From Paraburkholderia solitsugae (lineage in GTDB: Bacteria > Pseudomonadota > Gammaproteobacteria > Burkholderiales > Burkholderiaceae), in contig NZ_WOEY01000110.1 in NCBI RefSeq assembly GCF_013177695.1, forward strand, positions 1 to 64,000: a stretch of 64,000 bases of DNA. Direction: 5' to 3'. The position numbers and the translations under genes are program-made. Positions 17,695 to 26,231 of the stretch are shown here, piece by piece (within the stretch, counting starts at the first letter, position 1; each line of letters starts with the position of its first letter). Under the pieces are notes generated by a model. That model was not told where the DNA came from. It did no database searches and worked only from the letters and a program-made list of their open reading frames with translations.

Positions 17695-19500
17695 TTAGTG
17701 AATTTCGGGTTCGGTGCGCGTCGTGGCCGGAGAAGTTTGCTCCGTCTGCGTGGCCTGTATTGGACTGTGCGGCTCGCTTGCGCTCACCGGCTCTTCAAGG
17801 AAGTCGAAGTCACAACCCTTGTTGGCCTGCGTCACGTGCAGTTGATGCATGACACCGAAGCCACGCTCGAATGGAGGTTTGGGCGGTTGCCACGCGGCCT
17901 TGCGCGCCGCGAGTTCCGCATCGCTGACTTCGAGATGCAAACGCCGGGCAGGCACGTCCATCTCGATCATGTCGCCATCCTTGACGAGCGCGAGCGGCCC
18001 GCCGACGAACGATTCCGGCGCCACGTGCAGCACGCACGCGCCGTAACTGGTGCCGCTCATGCGCGCATCGGAAATGCGCACCATGTCGCGCACGCCCTGC
18101 TTCAACAGTTTTTGCGGAATCGGCAACTGGCCCCACTCCGGCATACCGGGCGCACCCACGGGACCCGCGTGTTGCAGCACGACCACCGAATCGGCGCTCA
18201 CGTCCAGGTCTTCCGAGTCGATACGCGCCGCCATGTCGGCGTAATCCTTGAACACCACCGCCGGACCGCGGTGTTTCTGCAGATGCGCTTCCATCGCCGC
18301 GGGTTTGATCACCGCGCCGTCCGGGGCAAGATTGCCGGTCAGCACCGCGAGGCCGTCGCTGGCGACGAGTGGATTGCCGCGCTTGCGGATCACGTCGTCG
18401 TCGAATATTTCCGCGCCTGCAATGTTCTCGCCGAGCGTCGCGCCATTGACCGTCATCTGCGTGCCGTCGATCAGTTCGCCCAATTCGACCAGCAGCGCGC
18501 GCAGGCCGCCGGCATAGAAAAAGTCTTCCATCAGATACTGGCCCGCGGGACGCAGATTGCCGAGCACCGGCGTGATGCGCGCGAGTTCGTCAAAGCGTGC
18601 CGTCGTCAGATCGATACCGGCGCGCCGCGCCACGGCAACGAGGTGGACGATGGCGTTTGTCGAACCGGACATGGCCAGCACGGTGGTCACCGCGTTGTCG
18701 AATGATTTGGCGGTCAGGATGTCCGACGGCTTCTGATCGGTCCACACCATCTCGACGATGCGCTGTCCCGTCAGCGAAGCGAACTGCGCATGCCGCGAAT
18801 CGACTGCGGGAATCGATGAGAAGCCGGACAGCGTCAGGCCGAGTGCTTCGGTGGCGCTGGTCATCGTCGACGCGGTGCCCATCGTCATGCAATGGCCCGG
18901 CGAGCGCGCGATGCCACTCTCGATACCCTTCCACTCGTCTTCAGTGATTTTGCCGGCGCGCAGTTCGGCCCAGTATTTCCACGTGTCCGAACCGCTGCCC
19001 AGCGTACGGCCGTTCCAGTTGCCGCGCAGCATCGGCCCCGCCGGCAGATAGATGGACGGAAGATTCATGCTGATCGCACCCATCAGCAAACCGGGCGTGG
19101 TCTTGTCGCAACCGCCCATCAGGACACAGCCGTCGAACGGATAGGACTTCAGCAATTCCTCGGTTTCCATGGCGAGGAAGTTTCGATACAGCATCGTGGT
19201 CGGTTTCTGGAACGGCTCGGCGAGCGTCATCACCGGCATTTCGACCGGAAAACCACCCGCCTGCCAGATGCCGCGCTTCACTTCTTCGACGCGCTGTTTG
19301 AAGTGCGTGTGGCACGAGTTGATCTCGCTCCACGTGTTGACGACGGCAATCACCGGCTTGCCCATGTAATCCGACGGGTGGTAACCCATTTGCGCCGTGC
19401 GCGAACGGTGGCCGAACGAACGCAGATCGTTCACGCCGTACCAGCGGTAGCTGCGAAGCTGCTCAGGTGTTTTGCGGGTCGATGACACGGACATCTCCAT
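17695..19500 (-). CDS. IlvD/Edd-family sugar-acid dehydratase
   Basis: About 601 aa from ATG 19500; ATG 19494 or 19560 are possible, none with a clear ribosome site. The three Cys ligands of a [2Fe-2S] cluster are in NSCHTHF, GGCDKTTPG and PGHCMTMGTA. The family dehydrates aldonic acids such as L-arabinonate, D-xylonate or L-fuconate to 2-keto-3-deoxy acids. True IlvD is less likely given the sugar-acid context and the C-terminal KGCDFDFLE. A Pro/Thr/Glu-rich tail of about 25 residues follows. Two operator-like palindromes lie at and just upstream of the start. Confidence 0.82.
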   Translation of the reverse strand: MEMSVSSTRKTPEQLRSYRWYGVNDLRSFGHRSRTAQMGYHPSDYMGKPVIAVVNTWSEINSCHTHFKQRVEEVKRGIWQAGGFPVEMPVMTLAEPFQKPTTMLYRNFLAMETEELLKSYPFDGCVLMGGCDKTTPGLLMGAISMNLPSIYLPAGPMLRGNWNGRTLGSGSDTWKYWAELRAGKITEDEWKGIESGIARSPGHCMTMGTASTMTSATEALGLTLSGFSSIPAVDSRHAQFASLTGQRIVEMVWTDQKPSDILTAKSFDNAVTTVLAMSGSTNAIVHLVAVARRAGIDLTTARFDELARITPVLGNLRPAGQYLMEDFFYAGGLRALLVELGELIDGTQMTVNGATLGENIAGAEIFDDDVIRKRGNPLVASDGLAVLTGNLAPDGAVIKPAAMEAHLQKHRGPAVVFKDYADMAARIDSEDLDVSADSVVVLQHAGPVGAPGMPEWGQLPIPQKLLKQGVRDMVRISDARMSGTSYGACVLHVAPESFVGGPLALVKDGDMIEMDVPARRLHLEVSDAELAARKAAWQPPKPPFERGFGVMHQLHVTQANKGCDFDFLEEPVSASEPHSPIQATQTEQTSPATTRTEPEIH

Positions 19501-19574
19501 GGTAGCGATACCATCACGCTTCGCGAATTGAATCCGTCGAAGCTTCTGAATGACACGCATGGTAACGCTACCAT
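19499..19574. promoter_or_regulatory. Paired 16-bp palindromic operators (LacI/GntR type)
   Basis: ATGGTAGCGATACCAT at 19499-19514 and ATGGTAACGCTACCAT at 19559-19574. Both have perfect ATGGTA/TACCAT arms around a CG centre and are exactly 60 bp apart. The form matches LacI-family sites; the Escherichia GntR site has a similar layout. The nearby LacI protein at 14379 is the probable binder, with looping possible. The first site overlaps the candidate start codon. Confidence 0.7.
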
Positions 19575-19728
19575 CGGGTAGCGTCGTTAAGGGATTCCAC
19601 TGATGTGCGCCGCGTGCAAATTTGGCGAAACAGAAGGCTTAAGCTATCGTCACGCCTTTGCACAGCATCGCGCCGGCTGAACCGCGCGAGCGCCGTGCGC
19701 CCTTCTTCGAACGCATCTTTCAAGGTCC

Positions 19729-20553
19729 ATGAGCAAAGCCCTGCCGCCGTCTTCCGCCGTTCCTGACAACGCCGAACCGGCCTCGGACAAACCGGGCGAC
19801 TCGTATGTGCAGTCGTTCGCGCGAGGCCTCTCGGTGATCCGCGCGTTCAATGCCAGCCGCCCCGAACAGACGCTCACCGACGTCGCCGCCGCCACCGGGC
19901 TGACGCGCGCCGGCGCTCGCCGCATCCTGCTGACGTTGCAGACGCTCGGCTACGTGGAGGCCGAAGGCCGCCTGTTCCGCCTCACGCCGAAGATTCTCGA
20001 CCTCGGTTTCGCGTATCTGACCTCGATGCCGTTCTGGAATCTCGCCGAACCGGTGATGGAAAGTCTGTCGGCGCAAGTTCACGAGAGTTGCTCGGCGGCT
20101 GTGCTCGATCGCACCGAAATCGTCTACGTGCTGCGCGTGCCGACTCACAAGATCATGACCATCAACCTGTCGATCGGCAGCCGCTTGCCGGCGTATTGCA
20201 CGTCGATGGGCCGTGTCCTGCTGGCCGCGCTGGACGACGACACGCTCGACGCGACCCTGAGTTCGGCGCCCCTCTACGCACACACGGCGCGTACGGTGAC
20301 TGACAAGGAAGAGCTGAAAAAGCTGATTGCGCAAGTGCGCCGCCAGGGATGGGCCATCGTCGATCAGGAACTGGAAGGCGGTCTGATTTCGCTGTCCGCG
20401 CCGATTCGCAACCGCCAGGGGCGCGTGATCGCCGCGATGAATATTAGCGGCAACGCTCAGCGCAATTCGGCCAAGCAGATGGTGAAGGCGTTTCTGGAGC
20501 CGTTGCAGCAGGCCGCCCAGACGGTCTCGGAGATGGTGGCGCGGCGCGGTTGA
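19729..20553 (+). CDS. IclR-family transcriptional regulator (PcaR/PobR-like)
   Basis: 274 aa. The N-terminal winged HTH (about 28-90; LTDVAAATGLTRAGARRIL) is followed by the IclR effector domain ending IAAMNISGNAQRNSAKQM, a pattern typical of the PcaR/PobR branch that senses aromatic acids. AAGGT precedes ATG 19729. It is divergent from the dehydratase operon, sharing a 230-bp intergenic region. It may control that operon, itself, or distant beta-ketoadipate genes such as the pcaF at 6816. Confidence 0.87.
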   Translation: MSKALPPSSAVPDNAEPASDKPGDSYVQSFARGLSVIRAFNASRPEQTLTDVAAATGLTRAGARRILLTLQTLGYVEAEGRLFRLTPKILDLGFAYLTSMPFWNLAEPVMESLSAQVHESCSAAVLDRTEIVYVLRVPTHKIMTINLSIGSRLPAYCTSMGRVLLAALDDDTLDATLSSAPLYAHTARTVTDKEELKKLIAQVRRQGWAIVDQELEGGLISLSAPIRNRQGRVIAAMNISGNAQRNSAKQMVKAFLEPLQQAAQTVSEMVARRG

Positions 20554-20658
20554 GTGCATGCGGTTGGATGGCCGGCGGTGCGAACTCAATGCCCGCTCAT
20601 CGGCTCGTCGTCAGCACCTGAGGCACCCCATTCGCGCCTCAGGCTCCTCACTGCCCCC

Positions 20659-21849
20659 TCATTGCCCAAGATACCGCTCCACCAGCCGCGTCCAGAAGGC
20701 CGCGCCGACCGGCAGATTGCGGTCGTTGAAGTCGTAATGCGGGTTGTGCACCATGCAGCCGTCTTCGCCCGCACCGTTGCCGAGCCGCAGGAACGTGCCG
20801 GGCCGTTTCTGCAGCATGAAGGCAAAATCTTCGCTGCCCATCAGGATGTCGGTCTGCTCGACGACCTTGTCGTCGCCGACCAGCTCACGCGCCACTTGCA
20901 CCGCGAAGTCCGTTTCGGCATCCGAATTGATCACCACCGGATAGCCTTCGATGTACTCCACCACCGCCTTGCCGCCATAGCTCGCGGCCTGGCTCTCGGC
21001 GAGTTCGGTAATGCGTTTTTTCAGCAGCGTGCGCACTTCGGGGCTGAACGAACGCACGCTCAACTCCAGCCTCGCGCTGCTCGAAATCACGTTGTTCGCC
21101 GTACCCGCATGCATCGAGCCAACCGTCACCACCGCCGGCTGCGACGGGTCGACGTTACGCGCGACGATGGTCTGCAGCGCCATCACAATGCTCGCCGCCA
21201 CCACCACCGGATCGACCGTCAGATGCGGACGCGCCGCATGACCGCCGACGCCTTCGATCGTGATGATCGCCTTGTCGCCCGCCGACATGAACGGCCCCTT
21301 GCGGAACAGCATCACCCCCGGTTCCTCGCCCGGGTGATTGTGCAGACCGAACACGGCGTCGCACGGGAAGCGCTCGAACAGGCCGTCGTCGATCATCTTC
21401 ATCGCGCCGCTGTCGATGCCGCTTTCTTCAGCCGGCTGGAAGTACAGATGCACGGTACCCGAGAAATTGCGCGTGGCGGCGAGGTGCTGCGCGGCGCCGA
21501 GCAGCATCGTCGTGTGGCCGTCGTGGCCGCAGGCGTGCATCTTGCCGTGCGTGCCGCTCGCATACGGCAGACCGGTTTGTTCGATGATCGGCAGCGCGTC
21601 CATGTCGGCGCGAATGCCGATGCGGCGCGTGCCGTCGCCCATCTTCAGCGTGCCCACCACGCCGGTTTGACCGACCCCGCGCGTGACCTGCCACCCCCAT
21701 TGTTCGAGCTTCTCAGCCACCAGGGCGCCGGTTTGCACTTCCTCGTAGGCCAGTTCCGGGTGGTGATGGATGTGATGGCGGATCTCGCGCAGGCTCTCGG
21801 CGGCAGGCACCAGGTCGGACACTTCAGTAAAACGCGCGGCTTCGCTCAT
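20659..21849 (-). CDS. M20 family amidohydrolase (hippurate hydrolase-like)
   Basis: 396 aa. Metal ligands of the M20D group are visible: Cys and His in ACGHDGHTTMLL, Glu in QPAEESG, His in GLHNHPG and a C-terminal His in VHNPHYDF. The dimerisation domain begins near AIITIEGVGGHAARPH. Such enzymes cleave N-acyl or N-aminoacyl bonds in the cytosol (hippurate, indole-acetyl amino acids, N-acetyl diaminopimelate). CATGGAG precedes ATG 21849. It is divergent from the LysR at 21980. Confidence 0.87.
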   Translation of the reverse strand: MSEAARFTEVSDLVPAAESLREIRHHIHHHPELAYEEVQTGALVAEKLEQWGWQVTRGVGQTGVVGTLKMGDGTRRIGIRADMDALPIIEQTGLPYASGTHGKMHACGHDGHTTMLLGAAQHLAATRNFSGTVHLYFQPAEESGIDSGAMKMIDDGLFERFPCDAVFGLHNHPGEEPGVMLFRKGPFMSAGDKAIITIEGVGGHAARPHLTVDPVVVAASIVMALQTIVARNVDPSQPAVVTVGSMHAGTANNVISSSARLELSVRSFSPEVRTLLKKRITELAESQAASYGGKAVVEYIEGYPVVINSDAETDFAVQVARELVGDDKVVEQTDILMGSEDFAFMLQKRPGTFLRLGNGAGEDGCMVHNPHYDFNDRNLPVGAAFWTRLVERYLGQ

Positions 21850-21979
21850 CTATCGCTCCATGGAAATTCACGCCGCATCACGCGGCAAACAGGCAAGCAC
21901 TATAGCCACGCCGTTTTGTTCGAATAAGATGATGTTTTTTTCACCCTGATTAACAAGCTTTATATACGGGATTACCCTT

Positions 21980-22888
21980 ATGAAGCCGCAACAGCTGCAA
22001 GCGTTCGTCGCCGCCGCTCATCACCGTAGTCTGCGCGCCGCCGCGCGCGAGCTCGGCGTGACGCAACCGGCCGTCACGCATACGATCCGCGAGCTGGAAA
22101 GCGTGCTGAATGCCGAGTTGATGGTGCGCAGCGTGCGCGGCATCGAGTTGACGGCGTGCGGGCTCGCGCTGTTGCCGCGTGCGGAACAGTTGCTGGGCGA
22201 TATGCGCCGCACTGTCGAAGCGGTCGAACAGGTGAAGGGCGAACTGGCCGGCAAGGTGAGCGTGGGCACGATGCCGTCGATCGCCTTGACTGCCCTGCCG
22301 CACGCCGTTTCGAAGTTTCGCCGCGCGATGCCGCTGGTGAATCTGCATCTGGAGGAAGTCACGATCCCGGATGCCGTCGCGCGTTTGCGTAACGGCACGC
22401 TCGATATCGCGGCGATCCATCATGTGCAGGCGCTCGACAGCGATCTGGTGCAAGCGCCGCTCTACTCGACCCAGTTCGTCGTCGCGATGCGCGCCGGGCA
22501 TCCGCTGGCGAACGTCATGCGTCTGCACGAATTGCTCGACGCGGAGTGGATCGTGACGGTGGGCGCCGATCATTTTCCGCACAGCGTGATGATGGCAATG
22601 TTCAACGCACACGGCTTGCCGGTGCCAAAGCGGCTGGTGCGAGCGCCGTCGTCGTTCGCGGTCACGCTCGGGCTGGTGTCGCAGACCGATGTGATCGGCT
22701 GCTTCACGCGGCCGCTCGCGCAGATGGTCGCGCCGCTGGGCATACGCGTTGCGCAGATCGAAGAAGCGCTGCCGAATTACGATCTCAGCATCATTTCTCG
22801 ACGTAATCTGTTGCCCACCCCGGCCGTGCTGCAGTTTGTGTCGTGCTTGCAGGAAGCGACCCGGGAGCGAATGGCAGTGGCTGGCTAG
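21980..22888 (+). CDS. LysR-family transcriptional regulator
   Basis: 302 aa. The N-terminal HTH (LQAFVAAAHHRSLRAAARELGVTQPAVTHTI) and substrate-binding domain (about 92-295) are complete. It stands back to back with the amidohydrolase, 130 bp between starts, so that gene is the likely target. No T-N11-A palindrome stood out in the gap, and the ATG has no strong ribosome site. It ends 6 bp before the stop of convergent phnN. Confidence 0.86.
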   Translation: MKPQQLQAFVAAAHHRSLRAAARELGVTQPAVTHTIRELESVLNAELMVRSVRGIELTACGLALLPRAEQLLGDMRRTVEAVEQVKGELAGKVSVGTMPSIALTALPHAVSKFRRAMPLVNLHLEEVTIPDAVARLRNGTLDIAAIHHVQALDSDLVQAPLYSTQFVVAMRAGHPLANVMRLHELLDAEWIVTVGADHFPHSVMMAMFNAHGLPVPKRLVRAPSSFAVTLGLVSQTDVIGCFTRPLAQMVAPLGIRVAQIEEALPNYDLSIISRRNLLPTPAVLQFVSCLQEATRERMAVAG

Positions 22889-22894
22889 TCGGGC

Positions 22895-23485
22895 CTACCG
22901 AACGTTGCGAACGTTACGAACGTCGCGAATCTCGGGTACATCTGCCTGCGCCTGCAAAAAAGCAATCAGCGCGTGCCCCGCCTCTTCCAGCGTCCCGGAG
23001 TTATCGATCGTCGTACACCGAATCCCATCCGGCAGCGAAAACGGTGCCCGTCGTGCAAGCCTGGCCGCAACCTGTTCCGCGGACTCACGCGCCCGCGCGC
23101 TAAGCCGTGCTTCGAGAATATGCGGCGCTGCGTCCACGTGCACGACTTCCGTCTGCGGATAACGCGCCAAGGTATGCTGCAAATGCTGACGCGACCCGTT
23201 GACGACCACCGTGCAACCGCGAGCAAGCCATGCATCGAGTTCGATGCCGATGCCATAGCGCAGTGAGTGGCTCGACCATTCGAGCGCGAACAGACCGAGT
23301 ACCGAACGCGCCGCGAACTCTTCGACACTCAACGCAACATGCTCCTCACCGTTGCCGCTCGGCCGCGTGATGTAGCGATGCGCAAACAGAATCGGCTCGC
23401 CCATCAGGTGGCGACGCGCAAAAACCAGCAATGAATCCTTACCCGCGCCGGACGGCCCCATTACATAAATCAGACGACCTGCCAT
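22895..23485 (-). CDS. phnN: Ribose 1,5-bisphosphate phosphokinase
   Basis: 196 aa from ATG 23485, with GAGGTG eight bases ahead. The P-loop GPSGAGKDS is at residues 9-17, followed by a guanylate-kinase-like fold with ITRPSGNGEEH. PhnN makes phosphoribosyl diphosphate from ribose 1,5-bisphosphate, the last step of C-P lyase catabolism. The 3' end is a 9-bp tandem repeat that encodes RDVRNVRNVR. The gene starts 2 bp past the DUF1045 stop, so it belongs to the phnF-DUF1045-phnN unit. Confidence 0.88.
   Translation of the reverse strand: MAGRLIYVMGPSGAGKDSLLVFARRHLMGEPILFAHRYITRPSGNGEEHVALSVEEFAARSVLGLFALEWSSHSLRYGIGIELDAWLARGCTVVVNGSRQHLQHTLARYPQTEVVHVDAAPHILEARLSARARESAEQVAARLARRAPFSLPDGIRCTTIDNSGTLEEAGHALIAFLQAQADVPEIRDVRNVRNVR
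22899..22934. repeat. 9-bp tandem repeat at the 3' end of phnN
   Basis: Four units on the plus strand: CGAACGTTG, CGAACGTTA, CGAACGTCG, CGAATCTCG. Because the unit is a multiple of three, it adds a repeated Arg-Val-Asn tail without breaking the frame. Confidence 0.75.
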
Positions 23486-23487
23486 GC

Positions 23488-24210
23488 TTATTTCACCTCG
23501 CCGGTCTGAAACGGCACGCGCTGCCACAGGACAAACGGCTCACCCGGCAAAGGTTCGACAAAGAGCGCCGCGTGATCGATAGCGAGCGGTCCGAGCGCAG
23601 GCGTTCGCGCCTGCCACCAGGCAACCAGCGTCGCGCGCTCAGCGGCATCGGCGAGAGAATTGGATAGCGTCATGTGAAAACGGAATTCGTCGAAGACGTA
23701 CGGATAACCCCATTCGATCAGCAATGCGCGTTGCCGTTCACTCAACGGTGCCGCGAGTCGGCGCGCGAGGTCAGCGGCAGACGCCTTCGCGCGCAATCCG
23801 TGCAGCGTTTGCAACGCACTTGCTGCAACCTGACGAAACTTCATTTCGCCATCCGACTCGGCCGGGCGCAGTGCGACGAAATCGCCAAGCGTCGCGGCTT
23901 CGACCGCTAGCGCGAATGGGCTTTGCGTACTGGCCCATTCGCGCGTCGCGCCCAGCAGATCGTGCTGAGTCACGCCTTCAGCTAGACGGAACGGTGCGAC
24001 CAGCGTACCGTGCCAGCCGTAGCGACGCGGCGCTTCGGTCAGATCGGCCAGAGGACGCGCCAGGTCTTCCGGTTGTGGCGACACACATCGCTCGCCGCTT
24101 TCCGCATCACGCCCCAACCACGCCGACCCCGCCTGCCACCATGCCGACTCGCGCGACGGCGCGTAATACACCGCGAAACGTGCCTCGGCGCCCCATGCCG
24201 CGCGGCTCAT
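23488..24210 (-). CDS. DUF1045 phosphonate-operon protein, 2H-phosphoesterase-like
   Basis: 240 aa from ATG 24210, whose ATGA overlaps the phnF stop. It belongs to the DUF1045 family found in phosphonate operons. Two H-x-T/S-L motifs are visible, HGTLVAP near residue 65 and HMTLSN near 175, the catalytic pair of the 2H phosphoesterase superfamily that acts on cyclic phosphates. No phnP is seen in the window. I infer that this protein opens the ribose 1,2-cyclic phosphate ring, supplying PhnN with its substrate. Confidence 0.75.
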   Translation of the reverse strand: MSRAAWGAEARFAVYYAPSRESAWWQAGSAWLGRDAESGERCVSPQPEDLARPLADLTEAPRRYGWHGTLVAPFRLAEGVTQHDLLGATREWASTQSPFALAVEAATLGDFVALRPAESDGEMKFRQVAASALQTLHGLRAKASAADLARRLAAPLSERQRALLIEWGYPYVFDEFRFHMTLSNSLADAAERATLVAWWQARTPALGPLAIDHAALFVEPLPGEPFVLWQRVPFQTGEVK

Positions 24211-24965
24211 ATGTCTTGCTCCACCAGCAACTGCACACGGTCCGCCGCAAAATGCGTGAAGCCGTATTTGACCGGTGTGCCTTCCAGATCGACGTCGACG
24301 TTTTCGACCCACAACACCGGTTGCTGCCGGTTGATATTCAAACGCCGCGCCACTTCCGGCTCAGGCAACACGCTGCCGATACGGCTCCACTTACGGAGAT
24401 AATCGGTCACGCCCAATTCAGCCAACGCCTTCGTGATGCTGCCGGTGCGCTCCAGGACTTCCGGCAAATTCGGAAAACGCGCGGCCGGATACCAGCTGCG
24501 CGCGAACGTCAGCGGCACCCCATCCGATGCATTCAGCGTCTCGATCCGGTAGACCGACGCGCCCGCCCGCAGGCTCAGGGCCTTCGCGACATTCGGCTCG
24601 GCCTTCACACGGGAGGCCGACAACATCGTGCCGCCTGCCACGTGATGTTGCTGCCGCAAGTTTTCTGTAAACCGTGTGCGCCGGCCAATCGTGTAGTCGA
24701 TCGCGCCAGGTTGCACGAACGTGCCCCGCCCCTGCTCGACGCTGACGAGGCCCAATGCGGCCAGACCGAGCATGGCGCGGCGCACGGTATGCCGGTTCAC
24801 GTCGAAGCGTTTGGCCAGTTCGCCCTCGCTCGGCAAACGGCCTTCTTCGCCAAAACCGCTCGCTGCGATTTCCGCCGCCAGAATCTGCTCGATCTGCCGC
24901 CAGACGGCAACGCCCGCGCCGCGTTCGAGCAGCGTGCCCGGCGTCGCGTTGTCGTTCGATGTCAT
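24207..24965 (-). CDS. phnF: GntR/HutC-type phosphonate regulator
   Basis: 252 aa. The GntR winged HTH (about 15-80; LPSEGELAKRFDVNRHTVRRAM) is followed by a UTRA effector domain (LTFARSWYPAARFPN, then VLWVENVDVD). It is divergent from phnG with 181 bp between starts and first in an operon with DUF1045 and phnN. A palindrome at 25082-25101 is its likely operator. Confidence 0.87.
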   Translation of the reverse strand: MTSNDNATPGTLLERGAGVAVWRQIEQILAAEIAASGFGEEGRLPSEGELAKRFDVNRHTVRRAMLGLAALGLVSVEQGRGTFVQPGAIDYTIGRRTRFTENLRQQHHVAGGTMLSASRVKAEPNVAKALSLRAGASVYRIETLNASDGVPLTFARSWYPAARFPNLPEVLERTGSITKALAELGVTDYLRKWSRIGSVLPEPEVARRLNINRQQPVLWVENVDVDLEGTPVKYGFTHFAADRVQLLVEQDI

Positions 24966-25081
24966 GGTGCTGTCATTCCCTTGGGTTCAAATATTCGCTA
25001 TGTCATGCATTGTAGTGCGCAAGCCGTGATGGAAATGTGAAACGGCAGATCTGCGCTATAACGCTGGACAAGCATGCCTCC

Positions 25082-25101
25082 AAACGTCTAGACGTTTAGA
25101 C
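25082..25101. promoter_or_regulatory. Candidate PhnF operator
   Basis: AAACGTCTAGACGTTT at 25082-25097 is a perfect 16-bp palindrome. It overlaps a second inverted repeat, GTCTA-6-TAGAC, at 25086-25101. The site lies between the divergent phnF and phnG, 46 bp ahead of phnG, and contains the TAGAC core also present in the known mycobacterial PhnF site. Confidence 0.6.
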
Positions 25102-25146
25102 GAATAGATGCTTAAATGATCACTCGCTGGATCAACAGGAACTTCG

Positions 25147-25620
25147 ATGAGTGCCACTTCTGCCTCGCCTTCCTCCGCCATGCGGCGCGCATGGATGGCC
25201 GTGCTGGCCCGCACGCCGCGCGCCGATCTCGAAGCCGCGCTGCAAGGCGTCCCGCCCCCCGCTTATGACTGGCTGCGGCCACCCGAAATCGGCCTCGCGA
25301 TGGTGCGCGGCCGCGTCGGCGGCAGCGGCGACCCGTTCAATCTTGGCGAAGCCACCGTCACGCGCGCCACGTTGCGTTTGCGCGTCACGGGTGACGCAAC
25401 CGCAGCCGTCGGCGTTGCGTGTCATCTGGGCCGCGACCGCCGCCGCGCCGAACTGGCTGCGTTAGCAGATGCGCTGCTGCAAATGCCCGAGCATCACGCC
25501 GCCTTGCATCAGCAATTGATCGGGCCGTTTGCCGAACAGCAAGCCGTGCAACGCGCCGAGCGCAGACAGGACGCCGCAGCCACGCGCGTCGAATTCTTCA
25601 CGATGGTCCGGGGCGACTGA
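25147..25620 (+). CDS. phnG: C-P lyase core subunit PhnG
   Basis: 157 aa from ATG 25147 with AGGAA ahead. PhnG family pattern: RRAWMAVLARTPRADLEAAL at the N-terminus and FNLGEATVTRATLRL in the middle. It is a subunit of the PhnGHIJ complex that makes ribose-1-phosphonate 5-triphosphate and breaks the C-P bond. Its stop overlaps the phnH start in TGATG. Confidence 0.93.
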   Translation: MSATSASPSSAMRRAWMAVLARTPRADLEAALQGVPPPAYDWLRPPEIGLAMVRGRVGGSGDPFNLGEATVTRATLRLRVTGDATAAVGVACHLGRDRRRAELAALADALLQMPEHHAALHQQLIGPFAEQQAVQRAERRQDAAATRVEFFTMVRGD

Positions 25621-26231
25621 TGGAAAACTCACAGATTGCATTGTCCACACTGACACCTGGTTTTGTGGACCCGGTCCACGACACCCAGGCGGTATTCCGC
25701 ACGCTGCTCGACGCGCTGTCTCGTCCGGGTACGATCGGTGTCGTCGAAAACGGTTTGCCGGAGGTGCGGGCCACCCGCGCCGAACTCGCCGCCTTCGCCG
25801 CGCTGCTGACACTGTGTGACTACGCAACGCCCGTATGGCTCGCGCAACCCGATACGGCGCTGGGTTCGGCCCTGCGCTTTCATACCGGCGCGCCGCTCGT
25901 CGACGAACCAGGACAGGCCGCCTTCGCCTATATCCACGACGCAAGCGCAATGCCGGCGCTGGACAGCTTTCCGCTCGGTGAAGCGGAGTCCCCTGAGCAC
26001 TCTGTGACGCTGCTGATCCGCGTCGAAGCGCTGACGGGCGGCACTCCGGTCGTGCTGAGCGGTCCCGGCATTCAGCACACCACAACGATCGCACCGGTCG
26101 GCCTGCCCGAGCATTTCTGGCGCGAACGCGCCGCCCTCGCGCCGCTCTTTCCGTGCGGCATCGATTGTTATCTCGTCTGCGGCAGCACGTTGATCGGCCT
26201 GCCGCGCACAACTCAAGCGAAGGTGAACTGA
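25620..26231 (+). CDS. phnH: C-P lyase core subunit PhnH
   Basis: 203 aa from ATG 25620 (overlap TGATG with phnG). Family features include PGFVDPVHDTQAVFRTLLDALSRPG near the N-terminus and LPEHFWRERAALAPLFPCGID near the C-terminus. PhnH is a PLP-transferase-like fold without cofactor and a structural member of the lyase core. Its stop overlaps the phnI start. Confidence 0.93.
   Translation: MENSQIALSTLTPGFVDPVHDTQAVFRTLLDALSRPGTIGVVENGLPEVRATRAELAAFAALLTLCDYATPVWLAQPDTALGSALRFHTGAPLVDEPGQAAFAYIHDASAMPALDSFPLGEAESPEHSVTLLIRVEALTGGTPVVLSGPGIQHTTTIAPVGLPEHFWRERAALAPLFPCGIDCYLVCGSTLIGLPRTTQAKVN

Noticed and set aside
24963..25010. Possible Pho box ahead of the phn genes
   Set aside because: CTGTCAT occurs at 24970 but the needed second half 11 bp on is absent; the next TGTCAT is about 30 bp away.
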